Shown here: in pieces, positions 46,954-54,464 of the stretch | Position numbering within the stretch: the first letter of the stretch is position 1 | Layout: the number at the start of each line of letters is the position of its first letter | From: Nocardioides aromaticivorans | GTDB lineage: Bacteria; Actinomycetota; Actinomycetes; Propionibacteriales; Nocardioidaceae | Length of the DNA: 64,000 nucleotides | Assembly: GCF_013408525.1 (NCBI RefSeq) | Contig: NZ_JACBZM010000001.1 | Span: 1 to 64,000, forward strand | Reading direction: 5' to 3' | The notes under the pieces: generated by a model | Told to the model about the DNA's origin: nothing | Database searches by the model: none | The model's input: only the letters and a program-made list of their open reading frames with translations | Program-made: the position numbers and the translations under genes

Positions 46954-48405
46954 TCAGCTCTCGCCGGCGCCGGACGCGTCGAGGTTCGCGAGCGCCTCGG
47001 GCCGCAGCAGTGCGTCGAGCACGGCCGGGTCGAGGCCGCCGGTGGCGAGCGCGAGGTCGCGGACGGCGCCGGCGCCGCTGAGCGCGGCCTTGGCGATCTC
47101 CGCGGAGCGGGCGTAGCCGAGCAGCGGGGTGAGTGCGGTGGCGAGGCCGGCGTTGGCGGCCGCCGACGCGGCCAGCTTGGCCGGGTCGACCGTGATGCCG
47201 TCGACGCACAGCTCGCGCAGCGAGTCGAAGGCGGCGGCGGTCCAGGTGAAGCCCTGGAGCAGGCCGTGGCCCATGACCGGCTCGAACGCGTTGAGCTGCA
47301 GCTGGCCGGCCTCGGCCGCCATCGTGACGGTGAGGTCGTTGCCGATCACCCAGAACGCGACCTGGTTGACCATCTCGGGGATGACCGGGTTGACCTTGCC
47401 GGGCATGATGCTCGACCCGGCCTGGCGGGCCGGGAGCTGCAGCTCGGCGAGACCGGCCTGCGGGCCGGAGCCCAGCAGCCGCAGGTCGTTGCAGATCTTC
47501 GACGCCTTGACGACGATCCGCTTCAGCACGCTGGAGACCTGGACGAAGGCACCGGTGTCGCTGGTGGCCTCGACGAGGTCGCCGGCGCCCACGACGGGCA
47601 GGCCGGTGATGTCGGCGAGGTGCTGCACGGCGCGCCGCCGGTAGTCGGGGTGGGCGGTGATGCCGGTGCCGATCGCCGTCGCGCCGAGGTTGATCTCGCA
47701 GAGCAGCGCGCGCGAGTCGGCCAGCCGCGCGAGCTCCTCGCGCAGCGTCGTCGCGAACGCGCCGAGCTCCTGGCCGACCGTCATCGGGACCGCGTCCTGC
47801 AGCTGCGTGCGCCCGATCTTCGGGATGGCGCGGAACTCGGTCGCCTTGCGCGCGAAGGAGTCGGCCAGCGCCTCGGTCGCCACCGCGAGCCCGTCGATCG
47901 CGGCCACGAGCGCGAGCCGTACGGCGGTCGGGTAGACGTCGTTCGTCGACTGGCAGCGGTTCACGTGGTCGAGCGGGTGGACCTCGTCGTAGCTGCCGAA
48001 CGGCAGGCCGAGGATCTCCAGGGCCCGGTTGGCGACGACCTCGTTGGCGTTCATGTTGGTCGACGTGCCGGCGCCGCCCTGGATGACGTCGACGACGAAC
48101 TGGTCGTCGAGCGCCCCATCGCGGACCTCCTGCGCGGCGGCCGCGATGGCGTCGTACCGACGGTCGTCGAGGAGGCCGAGCTCGTGGTTGGCGCGGGCGG
48201 CGGCGAGCTTCACCGCGCCGAGGGCGGCGACGAGCTGGCGGTGCGCTCCGACGGGCGTGCCGCTGATCGGGAAGTTCCGCACGGCGCGGGCGGTGTGCAC
48301 GCCCCAGTACGCGGTCGCGGGCACCTCGAAGGGGCCGAGCGAGTCCTGCTCGGTGCGAGTCAGCGGAGCGTCGGCGTTGGTCAGCGGAGCGTCGAGTGCG
48401 GTCAT
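46954..48405 (-). CDS. aspA: Aspartate ammonia-lyase (aspartase)
   Basis: A 483-residue aspartase/fumarase-superfamily lyase that converts L-aspartate to fumarate and ammonia. GAGTSTNMNANEV and LDHVNRCQSTNDVYPTA are substrate loops, and the flexible SS-loop GSSIMPGKVNPVIPE carries the catalytic Ser region. AspA versus FumC is called from the STNMNANEV and CQSTNDVYPT pattern and from context; a fumarase cannot be fully ruled out. Its start (ATG 48405) overlaps the M20 gene stop by four bases. It ends the four-gene operon RidA-DUF1028-M20-aspA. Confidence 0.85.
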   Translation of the reverse strand: MTALDAPLTNADAPLTRTEQDSLGPFEVPATAYWGVHTARAVRNFPISGTPVGAHRQLVAALGAVKLAAARANHELGLLDDRRYDAIAAAAQEVRDGALDDQFVVDVIQGGAGTSTNMNANEVVANRALEILGLPFGSYDEVHPLDHVNRCQSTNDVYPTAVRLALVAAIDGLAVATEALADSFARKATEFRAIPKIGRTQLQDAVPMTVGQELGAFATTLREELARLADSRALLCEINLGATAIGTGITAHPDYRRRAVQHLADITGLPVVGAGDLVEATSDTGAFVQVSSVLKRIVVKASKICNDLRLLGSGPQAGLAELQLPARQAGSSIMPGKVNPVIPEMVNQVAFWVIGNDLTVTMAAEAGQLQLNAFEPVMGHGLLQGFTWTAAAFDSLRELCVDGITVDPAKLAASAAANAGLATALTPLLGYARSAEIAKAALSGAGAVRDLALATGGLDPAVLDALLRPEALANLDASGAGES

Positions 48406-49586
48406 CGTGCGGTCGCCTCCCCGGCGACGTCGAGCGCGGTCCAGGCCAGCGCGGTGGCGGCGTCGAGGATCGCCTTCTCGGCGTCCCCGCCGACACAGTG
48501 CGCGGCGAACTCGGGCTGGTGGTTGAGGGCGGTCCCCGAGTTGATGCCGACGTAGGGGTGGATCGCGTTCACGACCTGGGACACGTTGCCCATGTCGGTC
48601 GACGCGCGGTTCATCCGGCGGGCGGGCGAGTGGTCGTCGAAGACGCGGCCCAGCTCCTCCGCGTTGCGCCGGTACGACGCCAGCGCGGGCGCGAACGTGC
48701 GGAACTCGGCGTACGGCTTGCTCTCGGGCTCGACCGTGAGCGTCGCGCCGGTCGCGAGGGCACCGGCCTCGAAGCAGCGCCAGACCTTCTCCTCGGTCTC
48801 GGCGAGCTGGGCGAGGCTCTCGGCACGGACGTACCAGCGGCCCTCGGTCAGGGCGGGGATCGCGTTGGGCGCCTCTCCCCCGTTGGTCATCACGCCGTGC
48901 ACCCGCACGGTCGGCGGCAGCTGCTGGCGGAGCAGGCCGATTGCGACCTGGGCGATGGTGAACGCGTCGGCGGCGTTGACGCCCTGCTCGGGGTAGGCCG
49001 CCGCGTGGGCCGCCTTGCCGCGGAACTCGACGTGCGAGTGCGACACGGCGAAGGGCTCGGCCTCCGCCACGTCGACGGGTGCGGGGTGCGCCATCATCGC
49101 GAGGTCGAGCCCGGCGAAGGCACCGCGCTCGAGGAGCTCGATCTTGCCGCCGCCACCCTCCTCGGCGGGGGTGCCGTAGACCTCGATCGTCAACCCCGCG
49201 GCATCGGCCAGCGGGGCCAGCGCGCGGGCGGCGCCGACCGTGATGGCGGAGATCAGGTTGTGGCCGCAGGCGTGGCCCAGGCCCGGCAGGGCGTCGTACT
49301 CGGCGCAGAGACCGAGGCGGAAGGGGCCGCTGCCGAAGGTCGCCAGGAAGGCGGTGTCCAGCCCGAGGTAGGCCGGGGTGACGGTGAACCCGGCCTCCTC
49401 GAGGGACTCCGCGACCCAGCGTGAGGAGTTGTGCTCCTGCCAGCCGGTCTCGGGGTTCGCGTGCAGCTGCTCGGAGAGGCGGATCAGCCGCTCCGCGTCG
49501 CCGGTGACGGTGGTCGCGGCGCGCTGCCTCATGGTGGTCGAGGCGGTGGTCGAGGCGGTGGTCGAGGTGGTGGTCACCTGGGTCAC
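48402..49586 (-). CDS. M20D-family amidohydrolase (AbgB-like)
   Basis: A 394-residue M20 metallopeptidase-like amidohydrolase. GLCAEYDALPGLGHACGHNL carries metal ligands and the CGHN block, EEGGGGK and GRWYVRAES follow, and MNRASTDMGNVSQVV lies near the end, as in p-aminobenzoyl-glutamate hydrolase B-like proteins. In the operon with aspA, a likely job is to remove a formyl, formimino or similar group from an N-acyl-aspartate. GTG 49586 starts a Thr-rich lead encoded by 12-bp repeats; ATG 49532 (MRQRAATT) is an equally good start. Confidence 0.8.
   Translation of the reverse strand: MTQVTTTSTTASTTASTTMRQRAATTVTGDAERLIRLSEQLHANPETGWQEHNSSRWVAESLEEAGFTVTPAYLGLDTAFLATFGSGPFRLGLCAEYDALPGLGHACGHNLISAITVGAARALAPLADAAGLTIEVYGTPAEEGGGGKIELLERGAFAGLDLAMMAHPAPVDVAEAEPFAVSHSHVEFRGKAAHAAAYPEQGVNAADAFTIAQVAIGLLRQQLPPTVRVHGVMTNGGEAPNAIPALTEGRWYVRAESLAQLAETEEKVWRCFEAGALATGATLTVEPESKPYAEFRTFAPALASYRRNAEELGRVFDDHSPARRMNRASTDMGNVSQVVNAIHPYVGINSGTALNHQPEFAAHCVGGDAEKAILDAATALAWTALDVAGEATAR
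49533..49567. repeat. Three 12-bp tandem repeats at M20 gene start
   Basis: GGTGGTCGAGG occurs at 49533, 49545 and 49557, exactly 12 bases apart. They encode the Thr/Ala-Ser lead before ATG 49532, so they bear on the choice of start. The word GGTGGTCGAGG is the same as the beginning of the REP-like element at 11898. Confidence 0.6.
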
Positions 49587-50251
49587 TCGTCCCCGGGCAC
49601 GCCGTACGACGGCGCGGAGGTGGGGTCGATGCCGCGGGTGACGTAGTCGTCACGCTGCGGCAGCCAGACCTTCACGAGGTCGCGCAGATCCTCGATGGGC
49701 CGGTCGCTCCAGTCGACCCGCAGGTCGGTGACGCGCCACGCGACGTCGCGGACGACGGACAGCCCGGCCGAGCGGACCGGCCCCGCCTCGCCGCCCGCGG
49801 CCAGTCCGGCCTCGAGCGCGGCCAGCAGCCGCTCCTCGAGCTCGCCGGTCGCGGTCGTGAACGCCGCGGCGACGGCGTCCACGACCGCCGTACCGGCCAG
49901 CAGGTTGCCGGCCGCCACCACGTCGGGCGCAACGACGTGGTGGTGGACCCCGAGCGAGCCGCTGCCGCTGAACGCGGCGCCCGCTCCGTCGAGGCCGAGC
50001 ACCGTCAGCTGACGGTGCTCGATGTGCTCGCGGTCCTGGGTGACCGCCGCGAGGGCGGCCCGGGCGTCGAGCCCGCTGGCGAGGGCGTCGAGGAGCTCGG
50101 TGCCCAGGCGCGGGTCGGTGATGTTCTGCGAGGAGGCGCCCCCGACCCCGGGACGCAGGTGGATGCACCGCGCGGCGACCGCCGGGCTGGACGAGGTCAC
50201 GGCGATGCCGACGGCGCCCTTGCCGTCGGTGCCGAGGACGGAGAAGGTCAC
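49583..50251 (-). CDS. DUF1028 family protein (Ntn-hydrolase-like)
   Basis: A 222-residue protein of DUF1028 (COG3342), a group related to Ntn hydrolases. The start MTFSVLGTDGKGAVGIAVTS leaves Thr2 at the N terminus after Met removal, as an N-terminal nucleophile would require. PGVGGASSQNITDPRLG and GLDGAGAAFSGSGSLG are family blocks. GTG 50251 overlaps the RidA stop by four bases. It may hydrolyse an amide or amidine, perhaps acting with the M20 enzyme on a formyl- or formimino-aspartate intermediate; that is speculation from context. Confidence 0.8.
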   Translation of the reverse strand: MTFSVLGTDGKGAVGIAVTSSSPAVAARCIHLRPGVGGASSQNITDPRLGTELLDALASGLDARAALAAVTQDREHIEHRQLTVLGLDGAGAAFSGSGSLGVHHHVVAPDVVAAGNLLAGTAVVDAVAAAFTTATGELEERLLAALEAGLAAGGEAGPVRSAGLSVVRDVAWRVTDLRVDWSDRPIEDLRDLVKVWLPQRDDYVTRGIDPTSAPSYGVPGDE

Positions 50252-50694
50252 TTGGTCCCCTCGGGGATGACGGCGATCGCGTCGACCTCGACGAGCCACT
50301 CCGGGCGGGCCAGGGCGGAGATCACCAGGCCGGTGGAGATCGGGTGGACGCCCTTCGTCCAGCGACCGATCGTCCGGTAGACGACCTCGCGGTAGCGCGG
50401 GTCGACGATGTAGATGGTGAGCTTGACCAGGTGCTCCATCTCGGCGCCGGCCTCCTCGAGCAGCATCTTGATGTTCGCCATCGCCTGCTCGGTCTGCGCC
50501 TCGACGTCGCCGATGCCGACGGACTCGCTGGTGTCGAGGTCCTGGCCGATCTGGCCGCGCACGTAGACGGTGTTGCCCGCGCGGACGGCCTGGCACAGGT
50601 CGTTGTCGAGGTTCTGCTCCGGGTAGGTCACGCTGGTGTTGAACGGGCGGATGCGGGTGTGTCCGCCGACGACGATGCTCTTGTTGGTCTCCAC
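50248..50694 (-). CDS. RidA/YjgF family protein
   Basis: A 148-residue imine/enamine deaminase-like protein. RIRPFNTSVTYPEQNLDNDL at the N terminus and DVEAQTEQAMANIKMLLEEA in the middle mark the family. YIVDPRYREVVYRTIGRW and the GARPEWLVEVDAIAV-like ARPEWLVEVDAIAVIPEG end region also fit. RidA proteins speed hydrolysis of reactive imines or iminoacids. GTG 50694 is taken; CTG 50703, next to GGAGGAG, is an alternative. It starts the operon toward aspA and faces the monooxygenase across the repeated operator. It could deaminate an imino intermediate of imidazole breakdown. Confidence 0.85.
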   Translation of the reverse strand: METNKSIVVGGHTRIRPFNTSVTYPEQNLDNDLCQAVRAGNTVYVRGQIGQDLDTSESVGIGDVEAQTEQAMANIKMLLEEAGAEMEHLVKLTIYIVDPRYREVVYRTIGRWTKGVHPISTGLVISALARPEWLVEVDAIAVIPEGTK

Positions 50695-50723
50695 GGGGTC
50701 CAGTCCACTCCTCCCGGAGCCAT

Positions 50724-50833
50724 GTGTCCAACAGATGTTTCCGACGACCTCCATCATCAGATTCGATGCAACTCCGGCGTCGGCGCTGCATCTGTTCAGC
50801 CGATGCTCAAGGCCAACAACATCTGTTGGACAC
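50724..50833. promoter_or_regulatory. Repeated CAACAGATG operator sites in divergent promoter
   Basis: GTGTCCAACAGATGTT (50724-50739) and its exact complement AACATCTGTTGGACAC (50818-50833) bracket the divergent RidA/monooxygenase promoter. A further CATCTGTT lies at 50789-50796. The right arm also holds the small dyad CCAACA-N5-TGTTGG. CAACAGATG recurs at 41069-41077. This looks like a multi-site operator, with a DNA loop between the arms possible. Confidence 0.7.
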
Positions 50834-50861
50834 AGGGAAGGCGGCGGCTCAGGATTTCGGC

Positions 50862-52109
50862 ATGACCAACGAACAGATCGAGGTCCTCGTCGTCGGCGCC
50901 GGCCAGGCCGGTGTGGCGATGAGCGAGCACCTGAGTGACAACGGCGTACCGCACCTCGTGCTCGAGCGCGACCGGATCGCCGAGCGCTGGCGCACCATGC
51001 GCTGGGACTCCCTCGTCGCCAACGGTCCCGCCTGGCACGACCGCTTCCCCGGCATGGAGTTCCAGGACGTCGCCGGCGACGAGTTCGCGACCAAGGACCA
51101 GGTCGCCGGCTACTTCGAGGCCTACGCCGAGAAGATCAACGCCCCGATCCGGACCGGCGTCGAGGTCACCTCCGTCACCCGGCACGAGGGCCGCCCCGGC
51201 TTCCGCGTGGAGACCTCCGACGGCGTCATCGACGCCCGGTACGTCGTCGCCGCCACCGGGCCGTTCCAGCGCCCCGTGATCCCGCCGATCGTCCCGGAGT
51301 CCGCCGACGTCGTCCAGATCCACTCCAGCGACTACCGCAACCCGGCGCAGCTGCCCGAGGGCAACGTCCTCGTCGTCGGCGCCGGCTCCTCCGGCGTGCA
51401 GATCGCCGACGAGCTGCAGCGCTCGGGCCGGCAGGTCCACCTCTCCGTGGGCCCGCACGACCGTCCGCCGCGCAGCTACCGCGGCCGCGACTTCTGCTGG
51501 TGGCTCGGCGTCCTCAACCTCTGGGACCTCGAGACCCCGCCGGCCGGCGCCGAGCACGTGACCATCGCGGTCAGCGGCGCCCGCGGCGGCCACACCGTCG
51601 ACTTCCGCGCCCTCGCCGGGATCGGCATCCAGCTCGTCGGCCTGACCGATGCGTACGACGACGGCGTGCTCACCTTCCGCGACGACCTCGCCGCCAACAT
51701 CACCGCCGGCGACGCCAACTACCTCGCGCTGCTCCAGGCCGCCGACGCCTACGTCGAGCGCAACGGCCTCGACCTCCCCGAGGAGCCGCAGGCCCACATC
51801 CTCGGCCCGGACCCCGAGGCCGCGCTGGACCCGCTGCTCGCCGTGGACCTCGCCGAGGCCGGCATCACCTCGATCGTGTGGGCCACCGGCTTCGCGCTCG
51901 ACTACGGCTGGCTGCAGGTCGACGCCTTCGACGAGACCGGCAGGCCCGCCCACCGGCGCGGCGTCTCCTCGGAGCCCGGCGTGTACTTCCTCGGCCTGCC
52001 CTGGCTCTCCCGCCGCGGCTCGAGCTTCATCTGGGGCGTGTGGCACGACGCGAAGCACATCGCCGGCCACATCGCCACGCAGCGCAGCTATCTCACCTAC
52101 GACAGCTGA
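50862..52109 (+). CDS. Flavin-containing monooxygenase-like protein
   Basis: A 415-residue FAD/NAD(P) monooxygenase of the CzcO/FMO-like group. Two dinucleotide sites are present: VLVVGAGQAGVAMSEHL (about 8-24) and VLVVGAGSSGVQIADEL (about 168-184). ATGF seen as VWATGF near the C terminus completes the pattern. ATG 50862 follows the operator region at 50724-50833. In this island an attractive candidate reaction is hydroxylation of imidazole-4-acetate, the known next step after histamine oxidation. That assignment is inference. Confidence 0.82.
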   Translation: MTNEQIEVLVVGAGQAGVAMSEHLSDNGVPHLVLERDRIAERWRTMRWDSLVANGPAWHDRFPGMEFQDVAGDEFATKDQVAGYFEAYAEKINAPIRTGVEVTSVTRHEGRPGFRVETSDGVIDARYVVAATGPFQRPVIPPIVPESADVVQIHSSDYRNPAQLPEGNVLVVGAGSSGVQIADELQRSGRQVHLSVGPHDRPPRSYRGRDFCWWLGVLNLWDLETPPAGAEHVTIAVSGARGGHTVDFRALAGIGIQLVGLTDAYDDGVLTFRDDLAANITAGDANYLALLQAADAYVERNGLDLPEEPQAHILGPDPEAALDPLLAVDLAEAGITSIVWATGFALDYGWLQVDAFDETGRPAHRRGVSSEPGVYFLGLPWLSRRGSSFIWGVWHDAKHIAGHIATQRSYLTYDS

Positions 52110-52147
52110 CACCGCGGCGGCCGGCAGGCCGTCGTACACACAGGCCG

Positions 52148-52178
52148 AAGGCCCGGGCTCCGGAGGAGTCCGGGCCTT
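52148..52178 (+). terminator. Hairpin terminator after the monooxygenase gene
   Basis: AAGGCCCGGGCTCC (52148-52161) and GGAGTCCGGGCCTT (52165-52178) form a stem with one mismatch and a 3-base loop, followed by TTG. It lies 38 bases after the stop codon. Confidence 0.75.
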
Positions 52179-52182
52179 TGCG

Positions 52183-52335
52183 TTGACTCGCCACCTCGGT
52201 GGGTCGAGTTGCCGGTTTGCTGGGTTGACTTGCCACTTCAGCGGCTTGAGTTGCCACTTGTCTCGGCAACGGGCGCAAGACCTGGCAAGTCAACGCGCCA
52301 AACCGGCAAGTCAACGCGCCAAACCGGCAAGTCGC
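52183..52335. repeat. 21-bp periodic two-sided repeat array
   Basis: Four forward copies of a TTGACTTGCC-like word begin at 52183, 52204, 52225 and 52246, exactly 21 bases apart. Three reverse-complement copies (GGCAAGTCAA, the last GGCAAGTCGC) begin at 52284, 52305 and 52326, again exactly 21 bases apart. Between words lie 11-base spacers, of which CGCGCCAAACC is repeated exactly in the right half. The whole could fold into one long imperfect hairpin. It occupies the region between converging genes, so the stretch 52110-52409 holds this array, two terminators and no gene. Confidence 0.8.
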
Positions 52336-52344
52336 CGAAACGCA

Positions 52345-52380
52345 CCGCACCCCGGCCTCCGTGAGGAGACCGGGGTGCGG
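52345..52380 (-). terminator. Hairpin terminator after histamine dehydrogenase gene
   Basis: CCGCACCCCGG (52345-52355) and CCGGGGTGCGG (52370-52380) are perfect 11-bp complements with a 14-base loop. It lies 30 bases downstream of the stop at 52410. A second dyad, CCCAGCTGGC/GCCAGCTGGG, overlaps the stop (52389-52423). Confidence 0.75.
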
Positions 52381-52409
52381 CTCTGTGCCCCAGCTGGCAC
52401 GGTTGCGCC

Positions 52410-54464
52410 TCACGCCAGCTGGGTGACCTCTCGCCGGAAGGGTACGACGTCGTTGGACGGCAGCTGCGCGTCGAACTCCTCCGCGGCGCGACGACCGGAC
52501 CAGACGGCGGCGGCGATGGTGCCGGGGGCCCAGGCGTCGCCGATGCCGCGGACCGAGAGCAGCTCACCGGCGTCGCGACGCCCGACGAGCTCGAGGTAGA
52601 GCTCCTCCTTGGGCAGGCGGGCGGTGACCATGACGACGGCGTCGCAGTCGAGCTCGCGCTCGGCGCCGGCGTACACGTCGCGGACCGTCACCCCGCCGAC
52701 TCCCACCGAGACGACCGCGTGGTCGGTCACCCGGGTGACGCCGTTCTCGATGAGGCGGCGCTGGATGCGGTTGACCTCGAAGGTGTTGTTGGTCCACGCC
52801 GAGACCTGCGAGCCCGGGGTGACGATCGAGACCTCGTGGCCCTGCTGGGCGAGCAGCTCGGCGATGACGCCGCCCAGGTAGTAGTGGTCGTCGTCGTACA
52901 CGACGACCTTCCGCCCGGACGGCAGCCGCCCGGCGAAGATGTCGTCGGGGCCGAGCACCTGTGCGCCCTCGGCGATCGGGAGCGGCGTGGTGTGGAAGCG
53001 GGCGACGCCGTCGGTGCGCCACGTGGAGCCGGTGGCGACCAGCACGTGCTGGAAGCCGAACTCCGCGATGTCGTCGGCGCTCATCGGGCTCTCGCGGTAG
53101 ATCTCCACGTTGGGGAGCTCGGCGAGGGCGGCCTCGCGGTACTCCTTGACCCGGCCCCAGGCGGACAGGCCCGGCAGGGCCGACTCCTGGCCGACGCGGC
53201 CGCCGAGCTCGCGGCGGGCCTCGACCAGCGCGACGTCGTACCCGCGGACGCCGAGGGCACGCGCGGCCTCGAGACCGGCGGGGCCGGCGCCGACGACGAG
53301 CACCTGGCTGTCGCTCTCCTTCGCGCGGATCCGCTCGGGGTGCCAGCCGCGGCGCCACTCCTCCCCCATGCTCGGGTTCTGGGTGCAGCGGATCGGCGAC
53401 ATCGTCAGGTCGCCGGAGACGCAGATGTTGCAGCCGATGCACTCGCGGATCAGGTTGAGCCGGCCGTCGCGGATCTTGTTCGGCAGGAACGGGTCGGCGA
53501 TCGACGGGCGCGCGGCACCGATCAGGTCGAGGATGCCGGCCTTGACCTGGCGCACCATCGCGTCCGGCGAGGTGAAGCGCCCGACGCCGACGACCGGCTT
53601 GGTCGTCAGCTTCTTCAGGCCTGCGACGAACTCCTCCTGGCGCCCCTCGGGAGCGAACCGCGAGGTGACCGAGTCGCCCTCCCAGCTGCCCATCGCGAAG
53701 TCCCACAGGTCGGGGAGCTCGCCGAGCTCACGCAGCACGCCCTCGATGTCCTCGCGGGTGATGCCGCCGTCGATCTCCTCCTCGACCGTGATCCGGCAGG
53801 CCACGGCGGCGCGGCCGGCGCACTCCTCGAGGGTGTCCTCGATGAGCTCCTTGAGCAGCCGCATGCGGTTCTCGAGGGAGCCGCCGTACTCGTCGGTGCG
53901 GTTGTTGTAGCGCCGCGAGAGGAAGTGGTGCGGGGCGCCGTAGCCGTGGGCGCCGTACACGTAGACGATGTCGTAGCCCGCCTCCAGCGACCGGCGTACG
54001 GCGTTGCGGTGCCAGCGCCGCAGGTCGGCGATGTCCTGCGTGGTCATCGCACGGGCCTGGACGGGCGCGATCGTGTCGGGGGCGACGGGCAGGTGCTGCG
54101 GCCCGAGCGGGGTCTCGCGGCTGAGCTGGTTCGGCGCGTTCATGCCGTTGTGCGCCAGCTCGATGCCGGCCAGTCCCCCGCCCTCGTGGATCGCGTCGGC
54201 GATCCGCTTCAGGGCAGGCAGGTCCTGGTCGTCCCAGATCCGCAGCTCGATGAAGGGCGCGATGTCAGAGGTCGCGTGGATCTCGACCTGCTCGGTGCAG
54301 ACGACCGACCAGCCGCCCTCGGCCTTGATCCTGCGCATCGAGGCCTGCGCGCTGGGGTCGCGGTAGCCCATGCCGTTGCAGTGGGGCACCTGGTAGAAGC
54401 GGTTCTTCGCGGTGACCGGCCCGATCTGGACCGGCTCGAAGAGGATGTCGTAGGGCGAGGTCAT
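52410..54464 (-). CDS. Predicted histamine dehydrogenase (TMADH family)
   Basis: A 684-residue iron-sulfur flavoprotein of the trimethylamine dehydrogenase family, with an FMN barrel, a 4Fe-4S cluster and a C-terminal ADP/FAD-like half. Cys29 in QVPHCNG fits the 6-S-cysteinyl-FMN site. Tyr170, His173 and Asp264 match the active-site set. Cys342, 345, 348 and 360 bind the cluster. In TMADH the amine sits in an aromatic bowl of Tyr, Trp and Trp. Here those positions are Gln59, Trp261 and Asp352, the set reported for Nocardioides simplex histamine dehydrogenase (Gln65, Trp267, Asp358, a constant +6 offset). Other amines remain possible. Confidence 0.85.
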   Translation of the reverse strand: MTSPYDILFEPVQIGPVTAKNRFYQVPHCNGMGYRDPSAQASMRRIKAEGGWSVVCTEQVEIHATSDIAPFIELRIWDDQDLPALKRIADAIHEGGGLAGIELAHNGMNAPNQLSRETPLGPQHLPVAPDTIAPVQARAMTTQDIADLRRWHRNAVRRSLEAGYDIVYVYGAHGYGAPHHFLSRRYNNRTDEYGGSLENRMRLLKELIEDTLEECAGRAAVACRITVEEEIDGGITREDIEGVLRELGELPDLWDFAMGSWEGDSVTSRFAPEGRQEEFVAGLKKLTTKPVVGVGRFTSPDAMVRQVKAGILDLIGAARPSIADPFLPNKIRDGRLNLIRECIGCNICVSGDLTMSPIRCTQNPSMGEEWRRGWHPERIRAKESDSQVLVVGAGPAGLEAARALGVRGYDVALVEARRELGGRVGQESALPGLSAWGRVKEYREAALAELPNVEIYRESPMSADDIAEFGFQHVLVATGSTWRTDGVARFHTTPLPIAEGAQVLGPDDIFAGRLPSGRKVVVYDDDHYYLGGVIAELLAQQGHEVSIVTPGSQVSAWTNNTFEVNRIQRRLIENGVTRVTDHAVVSVGVGGVTVRDVYAGAERELDCDAVVMVTARLPKEELYLELVGRRDAGELLSVRGIGDAWAPGTIAAAVWSGRRAAEEFDAQLPSNDVVPFRREVTQLA

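Noticed and set aside
52183..52335. CRISPR array
   Set aside because: The units are about 10 bases with 11-base spacers that are themselves similar, the array reverses strand in the middle, and no cas gene is present.
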